A stretch of DNA of 40,270 nt from Candidatus Marispirochaeta associata (GTDB lineage: Bacteria > Spirochaetota > Spirochaetia > JC444 > Marispirochaetaceae), in the NCBI GenBank assembly GCA_001749745.1, contig JWTM01000325.1, positions 1 through 40,270 on the forward strand, given 5' to 3'. The notes beneath the pieces were generated by a model. The model did no database searches, was not told the origin of the DNA, and saw only the letters and a program-made list of their open reading frames with translations. Position 1 is the stretch's first letter, and every line of letters starts with the position of its first letter. Shown in pieces: positions 24,051 through 32,111 of this stretch. The position numbers and the translations under genes were made by a program.

Positions 24051-24076
24051 CGGCTCTCCCAATATTGGGAGAGCCG
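24051..24076. promoter_or_regulatory. Perfect 26-base intercistronic hairpin between phnD and phnC
   Basis: The sequence from 24051 to 24076 is a perfect palindrome with 13-base arms (CGGCTCTCCCAAT and its complement). In the minus-strand mRNA it forms a strong hairpin 21 bases after the phnD stop, with no T-run after it (GTCTTCATATG follows). Such hairpins between binding-protein and ATPase genes usually stabilise the upstream message or partly attenuate read-through. A protein-binding site is an alternative. Confidence 0.75.
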
Positions 24077-24096
24077 CAAAACAGTGTACAGTTCTT

Positions 24097-24999
24097 TTAG
24101 TTGCCCATTAGTTCGGCGGCATCGACGCCGGCGGCCTGCAGCACCTGGCGGAAGGGATCGTAGAAATCGTCCCCGTGGCGTTCGAGGGCGGTCCACTGGT
24201 AGGCCTGGTTGAGAGCCTCGTTGCCCTCTTCGGTTTCGGCGATCTCGAGCAGGGCGGTTACGATCTGCTCACGCATCTCCTCGGGAACCGAGGGGGAGAA
24301 CTGGACGCCGTCGTTGGGGATGGGGGCGGAAACCTCGATTACCACAACCTTCTCCATCACGTCGGGATTGTCCTCCTGGATATTGCCCCGGGCATCGACG
24401 AAGGTCGCGCCCGCATCGACGTCGCCGTTATAGACGGCGGTTACGACCGCGGTGTGTCCGCCCGCATCGACTACCTGCTCCAGGTCGGTGTCGGGATTAA
24501 CCCCGGCTGCCCGCATGGTCAGACTGGGAATGATCCAGCCGGAGGTCGAGAGGGGGTCGGGGCGGGCAAAGGTTCTGCCGGCCAGGTCCTCGATCGAACG
24601 GATGCCGCTGTCTACGTTGGCGATGATCTGTCCGTCATAGAAGGGGCGTCCGTAGCGAACGCTGACCAGTTCCGCTTCGGCTACGCCGCGGTCGGCGGCG
24701 ACCACATAGGCGAAGGTTGCCAGGGAGGCCATGTGCGCGCTGGGAGGATCGGCGGAAAGGGCTTCGATTACGCCGGCATACTCGGTGGCGACGCTCGCCT
24801 CGACGACCAGTCCAGTCTTCTCGTAGATCATGTCCGCAACGGCCTGACCGCCGGCGGAGATCTCTTGAGTGTCGCCCGAGGGTACGAATGACCATACGAT
24901 CGGATTCTCTTCGGTTCCGAGGGGCTCCTCTTGTGCTCCTCCGGCGAAGAGTGAGAAGGCGATTACCATGCTGAGGGTAATAAGCAATGCTTTCTTCAT
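24097..24999 (-). CDS. phnD: PhnD-type phosphate/phosphite/phosphonate-binding protein
   Basis: A 300-residue periplasmic binding protein. The signal peptide is MKKALLITLSMVIAFSLFAG; there is no lipobox Cys (FAGGAQEEP), so it should be a soluble or otherwise retained protein. The mature part follows the PhnD family: IVWSFVPSGDTQEISAGGQAVADMI, DPPSAHMASLATFAYVVAAD, RSIEDLAGRTFARPDPLSTSGWIIP, and GATFVDARGNIQED. The ATG at 24999 has AAGGAG upstream. It is the first gene of phnDCE. No C-P lyase or other phosphonate-breaking genes are near, so the real ligand is uncertain. Confidence 0.88.
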   Translation of the reverse strand: MKKALLITLSMVIAFSLFAGGAQEEPLGTEENPIVWSFVPSGDTQEISAGGQAVADMIYEKTGLVVEASVATEYAGVIEALSADPPSAHMASLATFAYVVAADRGVAEAELVSVRYGRPFYDGQIIANVDSGIRSIEDLAGRTFARPDPLSTSGWIIPSLTMRAAGVNPDTDLEQVVDAGGHTAVVTAVYNGDVDAGATFVDARGNIQEDNPDVMEKVVVIEVSAPIPNDGVQFSPSVPEEMREQIVTALLEIAETEEGNEALNQAYQWTALERHGDDFYDPFRQVLQAAGVDAAELMGN

Positions 25000-25033
25000 C
25001 TTTTCTCTCCTTGATACTTGGGATGTTGCTGTT

Positions 25034-25042
25034 ATCGTATCA
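25034..25042 (-). promoter_or_regulatory. Possible extended -10 promoter of the phnD operon
   Basis: Minus strand TGATACGAT fits the extended -10 pattern (TGn plus TACGAT), about 35 bases before the phnD ATG. No good -35 box is seen at the right distance. The 256-bp region 25000-25255 is otherwise AT-rich, without a credible gene. Confidence 0.3.
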
Positions 25043-25196
25043 TAATTTACTCAAAAGCTGAGGAGGAAAAGTTAGGATTTGATAAAAAAAGCTTCTGTTC
25101 CGAGAAAAAACGGGCCCCCGATTTGCAGAATCTTGTGTTCCCGAATGTGCGGATTTGGAGAGCTGAACTCGCCATGATTAAATATTACAAAAACAG

Positions 25197-25225
25197 TTGA
25201 CATTAGCGAAGCTTCCCCTTAATCT
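25197..25225 (+). promoter_or_regulatory. Sigma70 promoter of the rrf2-cysK-metY unit
   Basis: Plus strand: perfect -35 TTGACA (25197-25202), 17-base spacer, -10 TAATCT (25220-25225). Expected start near 25232, giving a leader of ~24 bases. Confidence 0.75.
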
Positions 25226-25229
25226 ATCT

Positions 25230-25244
25230 CTATCAAATCGATAG
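25230..25244. promoter_or_regulatory. Possible Rrf2 operator
   Basis: CTATC-AAATC-GATAG is a short inverted repeat just downstream of the -10 box and covering the predicted transcription start. Position is ideal for autorepression by the Rrf2 protein, but the arms are only five bases. Confidence 0.35.
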
Positions 25245-25255
25245 GAATAGTAAGG

Positions 25256-25687
25256 ATGAGGTTGTCTACCCGCAGTCGCTACGGATTACGCTTAATGATC
25301 GCCCTGGCCCGAAGCTACGGCGGGGGACCCCGTCTGTTGAAGGAGATTGCGGATACCGAGGATCTCTCTGAGAAGTATCTGGGTCAGCTGGTGATCCCCT
25401 TAAAAAGCGCCGGCTATATCAGTACGGTCAGAGGCGCCCGCGGGGGCTACGAGCTGGGAGTAGACCCCGCCGAGTTGACACCCCTCAAGATTATTACCGT
25501 TCTCGAAGGGGATCTATTCGGCGCCGAGTCGATCGGTCCGGGAAGCCCCGGATCCCTCAGGGTGACCGCGGAACTCTGGAACCGTCTGAATACCCTATTC
25601 GCCGAGACCCTCTCATCCCTAACCCTGGCCGATCTTGCCCTGCAGTCTGCGGAGCGGGAACGGCAGGCGCCGATGTATTCAATCTAA
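25256..25687 (+). CDS. Rrf2-family regulator without cysteines (CymR-like)
   Basis: A 143-residue winged-helix regulator with the family start MRLSTRSRYGLRLMIALA, the helix-turn-helix segment LLKEIADTEDLSEKYLGQLVIPLKSAGYI and the wing STVRGARGGYELG. There is no cysteine in the whole protein, so it cannot bind the Fe-S cluster used by IscR or NsrR. That, and the cysK and metY genes immediately downstream, point to a CymR-like repressor of cysteine and methionine supply, which works by binding CysK. The ATG at 25256 has only AAGG directly in front, a weak ribosome-binding site. Confidence 0.85.
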   Translation: MRLSTRSRYGLRLMIALARSYGGGPRLLKEIADTEDLSEKYLGQLVIPLKSAGYISTVRGARGGYELGVDPAELTPLKIITVLEGDLFGAESIGPGSPGSLRVTAELWNRLNTLFAETLSSLTLADLALQSAERERQAPMYSI

Positions 25688-25713
25688 GCAGACTAAGCAG
25701 ATAAGGACGAGAT

Positions 25714-26631
25714 ATGCCCATAGCCGGAAACATAACCGAACTTGTAGGTAAGACCCCGATGGTCGAGCTCAAATCCTCATCGGCCCAGCAGGCCCGGATT
25801 GCGGCCAAGCTGGAATCCTTCAATCCCTGCGGCAGCGTCAAGGATCGGATTGCCCTGGCGATGATCGAGGAGGCGGAGCGCAGCGGTCGGCTCGATGCGG
25901 AGACTACCGTCGTAGAGGCGACCTCGGGTAACACCGGAGTCGGCCTAGCCTTCGTCTGCGCCCAGCGCGGGTACCGTCTGGTGCTCGCCATGCCCGCCAG
26001 TATGTCGGTGGAACGCAGAAACCTCTTGAAGCTCCTCGGGGCGGAGTTGGAGTTGACTCCGCCGGAGAAGGGGATGAGCGGGGCGATCGCCAGGGCTGAA
26101 GAGCTCCGTCAAGAGGGCGGCAAGGTCTTCATGCCCCGGCAGTTCCAGAATCCGGCCAATCCGGAGGTACACACGAGGACTACCGCCGAGGAGATCTGGC
26201 AGGATACCGAGGGCGAGATCGACATCCTGGTTGCCGGAGTCGGTACCGGCGGGACTCTAAGCGGCACGGCCCGACGCCTGAAGGAGCTGAAACCGGAGCT
26301 TGAGGTCGTTGCGGTAGAGCCCCAGGCTTCGCCGGTGCTCTCCGGGGGTGATCCCGGTCCCCATAAAATCCAGGGAATCGGGGCCGGCTTTATCCCGCAG
26401 GTTCTCGATACGGCCTTGATTGACCGGGTTGTACAGGTCTCTAACAGCGACGCCATGGAGGCCGCCCTCTCCTTGGGGCGTTGCGAAGGAATCCTGGCGG
26501 GGATCTCTTCCGGCGCCGCGGCCTGGGCCGCCCGGCGGGTAGCGGAGGAGAAAGGGAATAAAGGTAAGCTTATTGTCGTCGTTTTGCCTGATACCGGCGA
26601 ACGATATCTATCAGTATGGCAGAATCAGTAA
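25714..26631 (+). CDS. cysK: Cysteine synthase (O-acetylserine sulfhydrylase)
   Basis: Makes cysteine from O-acetylserine and sulfide with PLP. The 305-residue protein has Lys43 in [11 protein letters not shown] as the Schiff-base residue, the substrate loop [13 protein letters not shown], the phosphate-binding [13 protein letters not shown], and [12 protein letters not shown] near the C-terminus. Length and motifs match CysK. Start ATG 25714 follows AAGGACGAGAT. It lies 26 bases after the Rrf2 gene and 12 before metY. In CymR systems CysK is also the co-repressor, which would fit this arrangement. Confidence 0.94.
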   Translation: MPIAGNITELVGKTPMVELKSSSAQQARIAAKLESFNPCGSVKDRIALAMIEEAERSGRLDAETTVVEATSGNTGVGLAFVCAQRGYRLVLAMPASMSVERRNLLKLLGAELELTPPEKGMSGAIARAEELRQEGGKVFMPRQFQNPANPEVHTRTTAEEIWQDTEGEIDILVAGVGTGGTLSGTARRLKELKPELEVVAVEPQASPVLSGGDPGPHKIQGIGAGFIPQVLDTALIDRVVQVSNSDAMEAALSLGRCEGILAGISSGAAAWAARRVAEEKGNKGKLIVVVLPDTGERYLSVWQNQ

Positions 26632-26643
26632 CGGAGGTTTTGG

Positions 26644-27921
26644 ATGTCCACGTATCGTTTTGAAACCCTGGCGCTTCACGCAGGGCAGAAGAGAGAAGCG
26701 GAGCAACATAGCCGGGGGGTTCCCGTCTACCGCACGACGGCCTATCTATTCGACAACACCGAACACGCGGCGAATCTGTTCGCCCTGAAGGAGCTCGGGA
26801 ATATCTATACCCGGCTCATGAATCCGACTCAGGCGATTCTCGAGGAGCGGGTAGCGGCCCTCGAGGGGGGCGCGGCGGCTCTGGCGGTTGCGTCGGGGAC
26901 CTCGGCCATCTTCTACTCCATCATCAATATCGTTTCCGCCGGAGAGGAGATCGTCTCCTCCTCGAATCTCTACGGCGGCACCTACACGATGTTCCACGAC
27001 ATCCTGCCTCAGTTCGGGATCACCGTACGCTTCGTCGATCCCGAGGACCTGTCGGCCTGGAAGGCGGCCATAAACGAGAAGACCCGGGCGGTCTACTTCG
27101 AAACCATCGGCAATCCCGCACTGGTGGTGGCCGACCTGGAGGCGATCTCGGAGATCGCCCATCAGAACAGGCTGCCGGTTATCGTCGATTCGACCTTCAC
27201 CACCCCCTATCTGCTGCGGCCGATCGAGCATGGTGCGGATATCGTGGTCCACTCCCTGACGAAATGGCTCGGCGGACACGGCGCCGGGGTGGGAGGAATC
27301 GTCGTGGATTCGGGCCGTTTCGACTGGACCGACCCCAAGTTCAAGCTCTACAACGAGCCGGATCCCTCCTATCACGGCGTTCGCTATGCTCATGATCTGG
27401 GGGACCTGAACCCAATCGCCTTTGCATTGCGGATGCGCCTGGTTCCGCTCCGGAATCTCGGTGCGGCGATCTCGCCTGACAACGCCTGGATCTTCCTGCA
27501 GGGGATAGAGACCTTACCGCTACGGATGGAACGGCACAGCGAGAACGGCCTGGCGGTGGCCCGCTATCTGGAGAAGCATCCCCGGGTGGAGTGGGTGAAC
27601 TATCCGGGATTGGAATCGAATCCCGCTTATGAACGGAACGCCCGCTATCTGAAGCGCGGTTTCGGCGGTATGGTGGTCTTCGGTATTAAAGGCGGCGCCA
27701 AGGAGGGGGCCGACTTCGTCAATCGAACCGGACTCTTCAGCCATGTGGCGAACGTCGGCGATGCGAAGAGCCTGGTTATTCATCCGGCCAGTACGACCCA
27801 CTCCCAGCTCTCCGAGAAGGATCAAATCGACGCCGGCGTCCGGCCCGAGCTGATCCGACTCTCCATCGGCTTGGAGCACATCGACGATATAATCGCCGAC
27901 CTGGAGCAGGCCCTCAGCTAG
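26644..27921 (+). CDS. metY: O-acetylhomoserine sulfhydrylase (MetY)
   Basis: A PLP enzyme of the Cys/Met metabolism family that makes homocysteine from O-acetylhomoserine and sulfide. The 425-residue length, N-terminal FETLALHAGQ, YTRLMNPTQAILEERVAALEGG, and the cofactor Lys207 in VVHSLTKWLGGHGAGVGGIVVDSG are diagnostic for MetY rather than the shorter MetB/MetC. The ending VIHPASTTHSQLSEKDQIDAGVRPELIRLSIGLEHIDDIIADLEQAL is also typical. Start ATG 26644 follows GGAGG. It completes a direct-sulfhydrylation unit with cysK. Its stop overlaps the stop of the opposite-strand GAF-like gene by four bases. Confidence 0.94.
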   Translation: MSTYRFETLALHAGQKREAEQHSRGVPVYRTTAYLFDNTEHAANLFALKELGNIYTRLMNPTQAILEERVAALEGGAAALAVASGTSAIFYSIINIVSAGEEIVSSSNLYGGTYTMFHDILPQFGITVRFVDPEDLSAWKAAINEKTRAVYFETIGNPALVVADLEAISEIAHQNRLPVIVDSTFTTPYLLRPIEHGADIVVHSLTKWLGGHGAGVGGIVVDSGRFDWTDPKFKLYNEPDPSYHGVRYAHDLGDLNPIAFALRMRLVPLRNLGAAISPDNAWIFLQGIETLPLRMERHSENGLAVARYLEKHPRVEWVNYPGLESNPAYERNARYLKRGFGGMVVFGIKGGAKEGADFVNRTGLFSHVANVGDAKSLVIHPASTTHSQLSEKDQIDAGVRPELIRLSIGLEHIDDIIADLEQALS

Positions 27922-28985
27922 AGGGTCGGCTCATCGCTTAACGGAATCTCTATCAGGAGTTTCTCCGGCTCAGATCCGAATCGGCCGGAGAGCTCCTTCT
28001 CCACCAGCTCTCGTAAAATAGGCGACAAGCGTGAGTCCTCTACCCCAAGCAGGCGCAAGCCAAGTATCATTCGATACTCCTCGATATGAAGCCTCGCATT
28101 ATCCAAGAAGCGCGCGTTTAGTTCATGCAGCACCAGGGCGATCCCGAGGGCACGCTCGATAGCGATGGGTTTTTGCTTGATCTCCTCTTCACAATCAATC
28201 TTTTCTGAGGCGCCCTCTATCGAATCCAGTATCGTCTGCAGATTTAGGCTGCGGTCTTGCATATTAGCCGCGGCATAGAGCCTGTAGAGTAGATCCAAGC
28301 GCTCCCTGGAGGGGAGGGGCTGCTGATCATCCGCTGCGTCGGCGACGGTGCTGAGCAGTTCTATCAGTTTCAGGATCTCCCGATCCGCCTGGACCGCTCG
28401 CTGCTGATGTCCATCCGCCGCGTCGGCAGCCAGCCGGTTAGCCCGCTCGAAGAGGGCATAGAGATCCACGCTCTCCAGGGCCTTTGCGGAGTGGGAGAGT
28501 ACAAGAGAGACCAGCAGCTGGGAAAGCCGGTCGCTCTGCTGTTGCCCGCTTCGATAGAGACCGGCAAAGAGTCCGCGACAGCGTCGCGGGGTGCAGATGG
28601 AGTGTAGAAAGAGCCGCTCCGTCCGGTCTTCCGGGGTCGGACGCAGCATCGGCCGCTGATCCCGGAGGGCTATATGGAGATTTCCCGCCGCCGTCTCCGC
28701 AGCGATCAACCCCTCGATTCGCGAGCGCTCCTTCGCCGGGCGACAATAGCTGAGCTTAAGGGCGCCGCTCTCCTCGTCGACCAGATAGAAGGCGAGGGTT
28801 GTAAAGGGGAAGAGTTCCTTCAGGCGCTCGCCGCTCTGCTCGAAGATCTTCTTATGAGGATCGATGCCGCCGATATCCTCGTGGAAATCGGTCATGGCGA
28901 TAACGGATTCTATCGCCTCGTAGGTGTTGAAGATCGACTCGGTTAATTCTCGGTTTTCGCTCTCGAGATCACGATCACTCATCAT
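27918..28985 (-). CDS. GAF-like domain protein of unknown function
   Basis: A ~355-residue cytoplasmic protein. Residues ~1-45 are a helical leader, residues ~45-170 resemble a GAF domain (KIFEQSGERLKELFPFTTLAFYLVDEESGALKLSYC, followed by a TERLFLHSICTPRRCRGLFAGLY strand region), and the C-terminal half is helical, ending with LRELVEKELSGRFGSEPEKLLIEI. No histidine-kinase, GGDEF or HD motif is present, so the output is unknown. The start is the ATG at 28985 (or the next codon), with AAGGA nine bases upstream; it overlaps the end of the HDOD gene by 11 bases, so the two are translationally coupled and probably act together. Confidence 0.6.
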   Translation of the reverse strand: MMSDRDLESENRELTESIFNTYEAIESVIAMTDFHEDIGGIDPHKKIFEQSGERLKELFPFTTLAFYLVDEESGALKLSYCRPAKERSRIEGLIAAETAAGNLHIALRDQRPMLRPTPEDRTERLFLHSICTPRRCRGLFAGLYRSGQQQSDRLSQLLVSLVLSHSAKALESVDLYALFERANRLAADAADGHQQRAVQADREILKLIELLSTVADAADDQQPLPSRERLDLLYRLYAAANMQDRSLNLQTILDSIEGASEKIDCEEEIKQKPIAIERALGIALVLHELNARFLDNARLHIEEYRMILGLRLLGVEDSRLSPILRELVEKELSGRFGSEPEKLLIEIPLSDEPTL

Positions 28986-30186
28986 CGAACATGATCCTTG
29001 CAATCTCTTCGCCGTGGGTCTCGACCTGTCTGACGACGATGTCGATGGTGCTCGGTTCGAGCAGCAGGTGTTCCATTGCCGCCGCTTGCAGGGCGGGAAT
29101 GAAAATCTCGCCGCTGGAGCCCTTCTTTATGCCGTTGGCGATAATGTCCGCCAGATGAATCAGGGAGGCCTCGAATCCGCGCAGACTGTCGGCCACATCG
29201 TGGTGATCGCTGATCATGGAGTGGAGATTTTCCGGCAGACTCATGCGTTTACATATCTCGGCCCCCACATCGGCATGGGTGAAGCCGAGCAGGTTCTGCT
29301 CCACGGCGAACTGATTCAGGTTGTGACTGCGGCAGAGGGCGTCGATATGGAAGACCGTCTCTTTGAGCTGATTGTAGAGCAGGAGTTTCCCGATATCGTG
29401 GAGCAGCCCGCCGATGAAGAAGCGCTCGGTGTTCTTCTCCTTCAAAAAGATAGCCAGGGTTCGGGCGGCGATGGCGGTTGCGACGCTGTGACGCCAGAAT
29501 GCGGCCATGGAGGAGTCGTGTTCTTGGGAGGAGAAGAGACTGCGGGAGATGCTGATCCCCAGCGCCAGGGTGCCTAACTGTCGGGTGCCGATGATCGAGA
29601 CCGCCTTGCTGACGGTATCGATACTGTTGCGCATGGCGTAGAAGGAGCTGTTGGCCAGTTTCAAGATTCTGGAGGTAAAACTCGGATCCTTGGTTATCGC
29701 ATCCGAGATATCCAGGGTGGAGCTCCGCGGATTGTTGATTACCGCGAGGATGTGGTGGTAGACCTCGGGTAGAGCGGGAAAGTCGGCCGTCTCCGCCACC
29801 GCGGCGGCGCTGCGGGGCAGGGAGTTCCGGTTGAGCGGGGGGATCTGTGCCGGAGGATCGAGAAAACTGTCGTATTCCCGGGAGCCTCGTACCGTCAGAC
29901 TCTGTTCCTGCAGGGCTGCGGCGAGAGGATTCCTGGTGTCTATGATACTGAATAGTTCCCTGAGATCGGCCGGAAGCGGTCTATCCGCCTTTTCCTCGAC
30001 CGTTTCTTCTTCCGGAGCGGCGGCGGTCTCTATCTCCACCTCGCTAATGCCCCAGGTCTGAAGAATCTGCAGACTTTTTGTATCGATACCGGTGCCGGCC
30101 GCCAGGAGCTTGCGGCCGTTCATATCCCGCACATCCTGGGCCAGCACCATCCCCGCTTCGAGATTATTTACGCGTATTCGCTTCAC
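28975..30186 (-). CDS. HDOD-domain signalling protein
   Basis: A 403-residue cytoplasmic protein. Residues 1-55 form a small N-terminal domain (VNNLEAGMVLAQDVRDMNGRKLLAAGTGI) often found in front of HD-GYP or HDOD domains. After an acidic linker (AAAPEEETVEEK), residues ~140-345 are the HDOD domain: FPALPEVYHHILAVINNPRSSTLDISDAITKDPSFTSRILKLANSSFY, then HSVATAIAARTLA, GGLLHDIGKLLLYNQ and FTHADVGAEICKRM. The HD pair in LLHDIGK is kept, but the GYP motif is absent, as is usual for HDOD. The GTG start at 30186 has GGTGGAG upstream. Family members act in regulation without proven phosphodiesterase activity. Confidence 0.85.
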   Translation of the reverse strand: MKRIRVNNLEAGMVLAQDVRDMNGRKLLAAGTGIDTKSLQILQTWGISEVEIETAAAPEEETVEEKADRPLPADLRELFSIIDTRNPLAAALQEQSLTVRGSREYDSFLDPPAQIPPLNRNSLPRSAAAVAETADFPALPEVYHHILAVINNPRSSTLDISDAITKDPSFTSRILKLANSSFYAMRNSIDTVSKAVSIIGTRQLGTLALGISISRSLFSSQEHDSSMAAFWRHSVATAIAARTLAIFLKEKNTERFFIGGLLHDIGKLLLYNQLKETVFHIDALCRSHNLNQFAVEQNLLGFTHADVGAEICKRMSLPENLHSMISDHHDVADSLRGFEASLIHLADIIANGIKKGSSGEIFIPALQAAAMEHLLLEPSTIDIVVRQVETHGEEIARIMFDDE

Positions 30187-30215
30187 AACTCCACCAGCTA
30201 AACTGAACTTTGGTC

Positions 30216-30244
30216 AGTATATCCCCTAGCCGGAGGCAAATCAA
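30216..30244 (-). promoter_or_regulatory. Sigma70 promoter of the HDOD-GAF operon
   Basis: Minus strand: -35 TTGATT (30239-30244), 17-base spacer, -10 TATACT (30216-30221). Expected start near 30209, ~22-base leader with GGTGGAG. Confidence 0.65.
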
Positions 30245-30252
30245 GTTGAGAA

Positions 30253-30897
30253 TTATACCTCCCGGATATCCCTTACCTCGTTTACATAGGGAGAGATGCA
30301 GGCCAGGAGTTCGTCCTTGCTGATATCTTCCACTTTGATTGTACAGAGGGCGTTCGTCAGATCCTCGCCGAGAAAAGTCCCGATAGAGATGATGTTGCCG
30401 CCCTTGTCCCGGATTGCTTCGGCGATGGCGGCGATCTCGCCCTTTTTTTCAGGAATCAGCATGGTGGCCCGGATTCCGGAGCGACGGGCGCCGAAAAGTT
30501 CGATAAAGATCTTGAAGAGATCCGATTCGGTGATGATGCCGGTCAGCTTGCCAGCCTGGACGATAGGTAGGCCGCCGATGTTGTTGTCGGACATCGTTCG
30601 CGCCGCATCCTCGATAGTCGTATCCTCGTCGATGGTGATCGGTTCGGTCGTCATAACCGACTCGACCGTCAGACTGGCGAGGAGTTCGCTGATCTCATAA
30701 ACATCCAGCGCGGTGGCTGCCGAGGGAGAGGCCTTCAAGAGGTCTTTTTCAGTGACGATGCCCTTTAATCTGCCGCTTTTGTCTACAACGGGGATGCGGT
30801 GAATCTTCTCCCGCTGCATTATCTTTCGTGCTTTCGCCACAGAACAGTCCGGCTGGATTGTAATGGGATTTTGGGTCATACGCTTGCCGACGGTCAT
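30253..30897 (-). CDS. Tandem CBS-domain protein with C-terminal ACT-like domain (AcuB-type)
   Basis: A 214-residue protein from the ATG at 30897, which has GAGGAGG five bases upstream; the frame stays open to 31023 but without a supported start. Residues ~1-60 and ~75-135 are two CBS repeats (MTQNPITIQPDCSVAKARKI, IHRIPVVDKSGRLKGIVTEKDLL; MTTEPITIDEDTTIEDAARTM, IGGLPIVQAGKLTGIITESDLF). The last ~70 residues (RATMLIPEKKGEIAAIAEAIRDKGGNIISIGTF) look like an ACT-type domain. The layout equals AcuB-like proteins, which sense adenine nucleotides. Target unknown. Confidence 0.85.
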   Translation of the reverse strand: MTVGKRMTQNPITIQPDCSVAKARKIMQREKIHRIPVVDKSGRLKGIVTEKDLLKASPSAATALDVYEISELLASLTVESVMTTEPITIDEDTTIEDAARTMSDNNIGGLPIVQAGKLTGIITESDLFKIFIELFGARRSGIRATMLIPEKKGEIAAIAEAIRDKGGNIISIGTFLGEDLTNALCTIKVEDISKDELLACISPYVNEVRDIREV

Positions 30898-30930
30898 GGC
30901 AGCCTCCTCAATATTGATCGTTCTACAATA

Positions 30931-30959
30931 ATGGTATAGCCCTTTCTGCCGGGTGTCAA
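30931..30959 (-). promoter_or_regulatory. Sigma70 promoter of the CBS gene
   Basis: Minus strand: perfect -35 TTGACA (30954-30959), 17-base spacer, -10 TACCAT (30931-30936). Same -10 and spacing as the promoters at 1962-1990 and 7165-7193. It separates the CBS gene from the aldo/keto reductase gene upstream. Confidence 0.7.
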
Positions 30960-30964
30960 ACCGA

Positions 30965-31948
30965 CTACCAGCGTTGATGCACCAGGGGAGCGATCTTTTC
31001 TGCGTAGATCCTCCGCACTCCATCCATCTCCCGATCGCTCAACGGCGGCAGCTCCGCCGCGGAGAGGTTCGATTCGACTTGTTCCGGTCGGGAAGCGCCG
31101 GGAATAATGGTCGCGACCTGATCGTGCATCAGAATCCAGCGCAACGCCAGCGGGGCCAGGGGCCGGTCTTCGCCGAAGAGCTCTTTCAGCTCTTCCACCG
31201 TCTCCAGGCCGACCTCGTAAGGAACCCCGGAAAAGGTCTCTCCCTTATCGAAAGCGGATCCGTCGCGGTTGAAGTTGCGGTGGTCCTGGCTGTCGAAGCG
31301 CGTCTCTTTGCCGAATTTACCGCTGAGTAGTCCCGAGGCCAGGGGAACCCGCACGATTACCCCCAGATTGCGTTCCTTCACGAGTCGGAAGAAGAGCTCC
31401 GTGGGACGTTGCCGGAACATGTTGAAGATAATCTGCACCGTTTCTACATTCTGATACTCGCTGGCCTTTATCGCCTCCTCGATCTTCTCTACCGAAACGC
31501 CGAGGTGGGCGATTTTCCCTTCCCGCTGTAGATCGTGAAAGAGGCCGAAGATCTCCGGCCGGTAGTAGACCTCGGTGGGAGGACAGTGGAGTTGAATCAG
31601 ATCCAGTCGCTCGAGACCGGTGCGTTTCAGACTCTGCTCGACAAAGGAACGCAGGGCCTCCACCGTATAACCTTCGCTGATGTGGGGCGTTACCTGACGG
31701 CCGCACTTGGTCGCCACATAGACATCGTCCCGCCCTTTTACCGCCCTGCCGACGGCCTTCTCGCTCATGCCTTCCGAGTAGACATCGGCGGTATCGATGA
31801 AATTTACCCCGCCGTCGAGGGCTGTACGAATAATCCGGTCGGCCCGGTCGTCATCGAAGGGGCTGCCCCATTTGCCTCCTACTTGCCAGGTGCCGAGGGA
31901 TACTTCCGAGATTGAGAGTCCGGTCTTTCCGAGGATTCGATAGTGCAT
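30965..31948 (-). CDS. Aldo/keto reductase
   Basis: A 327-residue NADPH-dependent oxidoreductase of the AKR superfamily, cytoplasmic, TIM barrel. The catalytic tetrad is present: Asp in NFIDTADVYSEG, Tyr in the same motif, Lys in VYVATKCGRQ and His in LIQLHCPP. The late segment LRWILMHDQVATIIPGASRPEQVESNLSA binds the cofactor and is typical of the YajO/MocA-like subgroup. The substrate cannot be predicted. The ATG at 31948 has AAGGAG seven bases upstream. It stands alone between a terminator upstream and the CBS gene downstream. Confidence 0.92.
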   Translation of the reverse strand: MHYRILGKTGLSISEVSLGTWQVGGKWGSPFDDDRADRIIRTALDGGVNFIDTADVYSEGMSEKAVGRAVKGRDDVYVATKCGRQVTPHISEGYTVEALRSFVEQSLKRTGLERLDLIQLHCPPTEVYYRPEIFGLFHDLQREGKIAHLGVSVEKIEEAIKASEYQNVETVQIIFNMFRQRPTELFFRLVKERNLGVIVRVPLASGLLSGKFGKETRFDSQDHRNFNRDGSAFDKGETFSGVPYEVGLETVEELKELFGEDRPLAPLALRWILMHDQVATIIPGASRPEQVESNLSAAELPPLSDREMDGVRRIYAEKIAPLVHQRW

Positions 31949-31980
31949 ATTTTAACTCCTTATCCTGTTCATCTTAGCAT

Positions 31981-32008
31981 AAAAACGGCCCCTCCTTGAA
32001 TGAGGGGC
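31981..32008 (-). terminator. Rho-independent terminator upstream of the aldo/keto reductase gene
   Basis: On the minus strand a perfect GCCCCTC/GAGGGGC stem with a 7-base loop (31988-32008) is followed by CGTTTTTATG. It would end transcripts of the LuxR-type two-component operon, ~160 bases after its last stop codon. Confidence 0.8.
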
Positions 32009-32069
32009 GTGGCAGGTAGACTTTTTCCATTGCGGACTGGACTGCATAAGTAGTTGGACAAGGACAGAC

Positions 32070-32111
32070 ACCCTCAAGCGAAGCTCAAGGTACTTATGTT
32101 GTCTTGAGGGT
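32070..32111. repeat. Nine-base inverted repeat in the 3' untranslated region of the two-component operon
   Basis: ACCCTCAAG (32070-32078) and CTTGAGGGT (32103-32111) are perfect complements separated by 24 bases that contain a third related copy, GCTCAAGG. The gene-free stretch 31949-32169 holds this, the terminator at 31981-32008, and short GGG/CCC hairpins, but no ORF. Confidence 0.6.

Noticed and set aside
25100..25125. GGGGGCCCG followed by TTTTTT on the minus strand as a terminator
   Set aside because: The stem would be only three to four bases with too small a loop, and no gene ends there.
25018..25200. 60-codon ORF starting with TTG between phnD and the Rrf2 gene
   Set aside because: No ribosome-binding site, no recognisable motif, and its end overlaps the rrf2 promoter; the region is AT-rich regulatory DNA.
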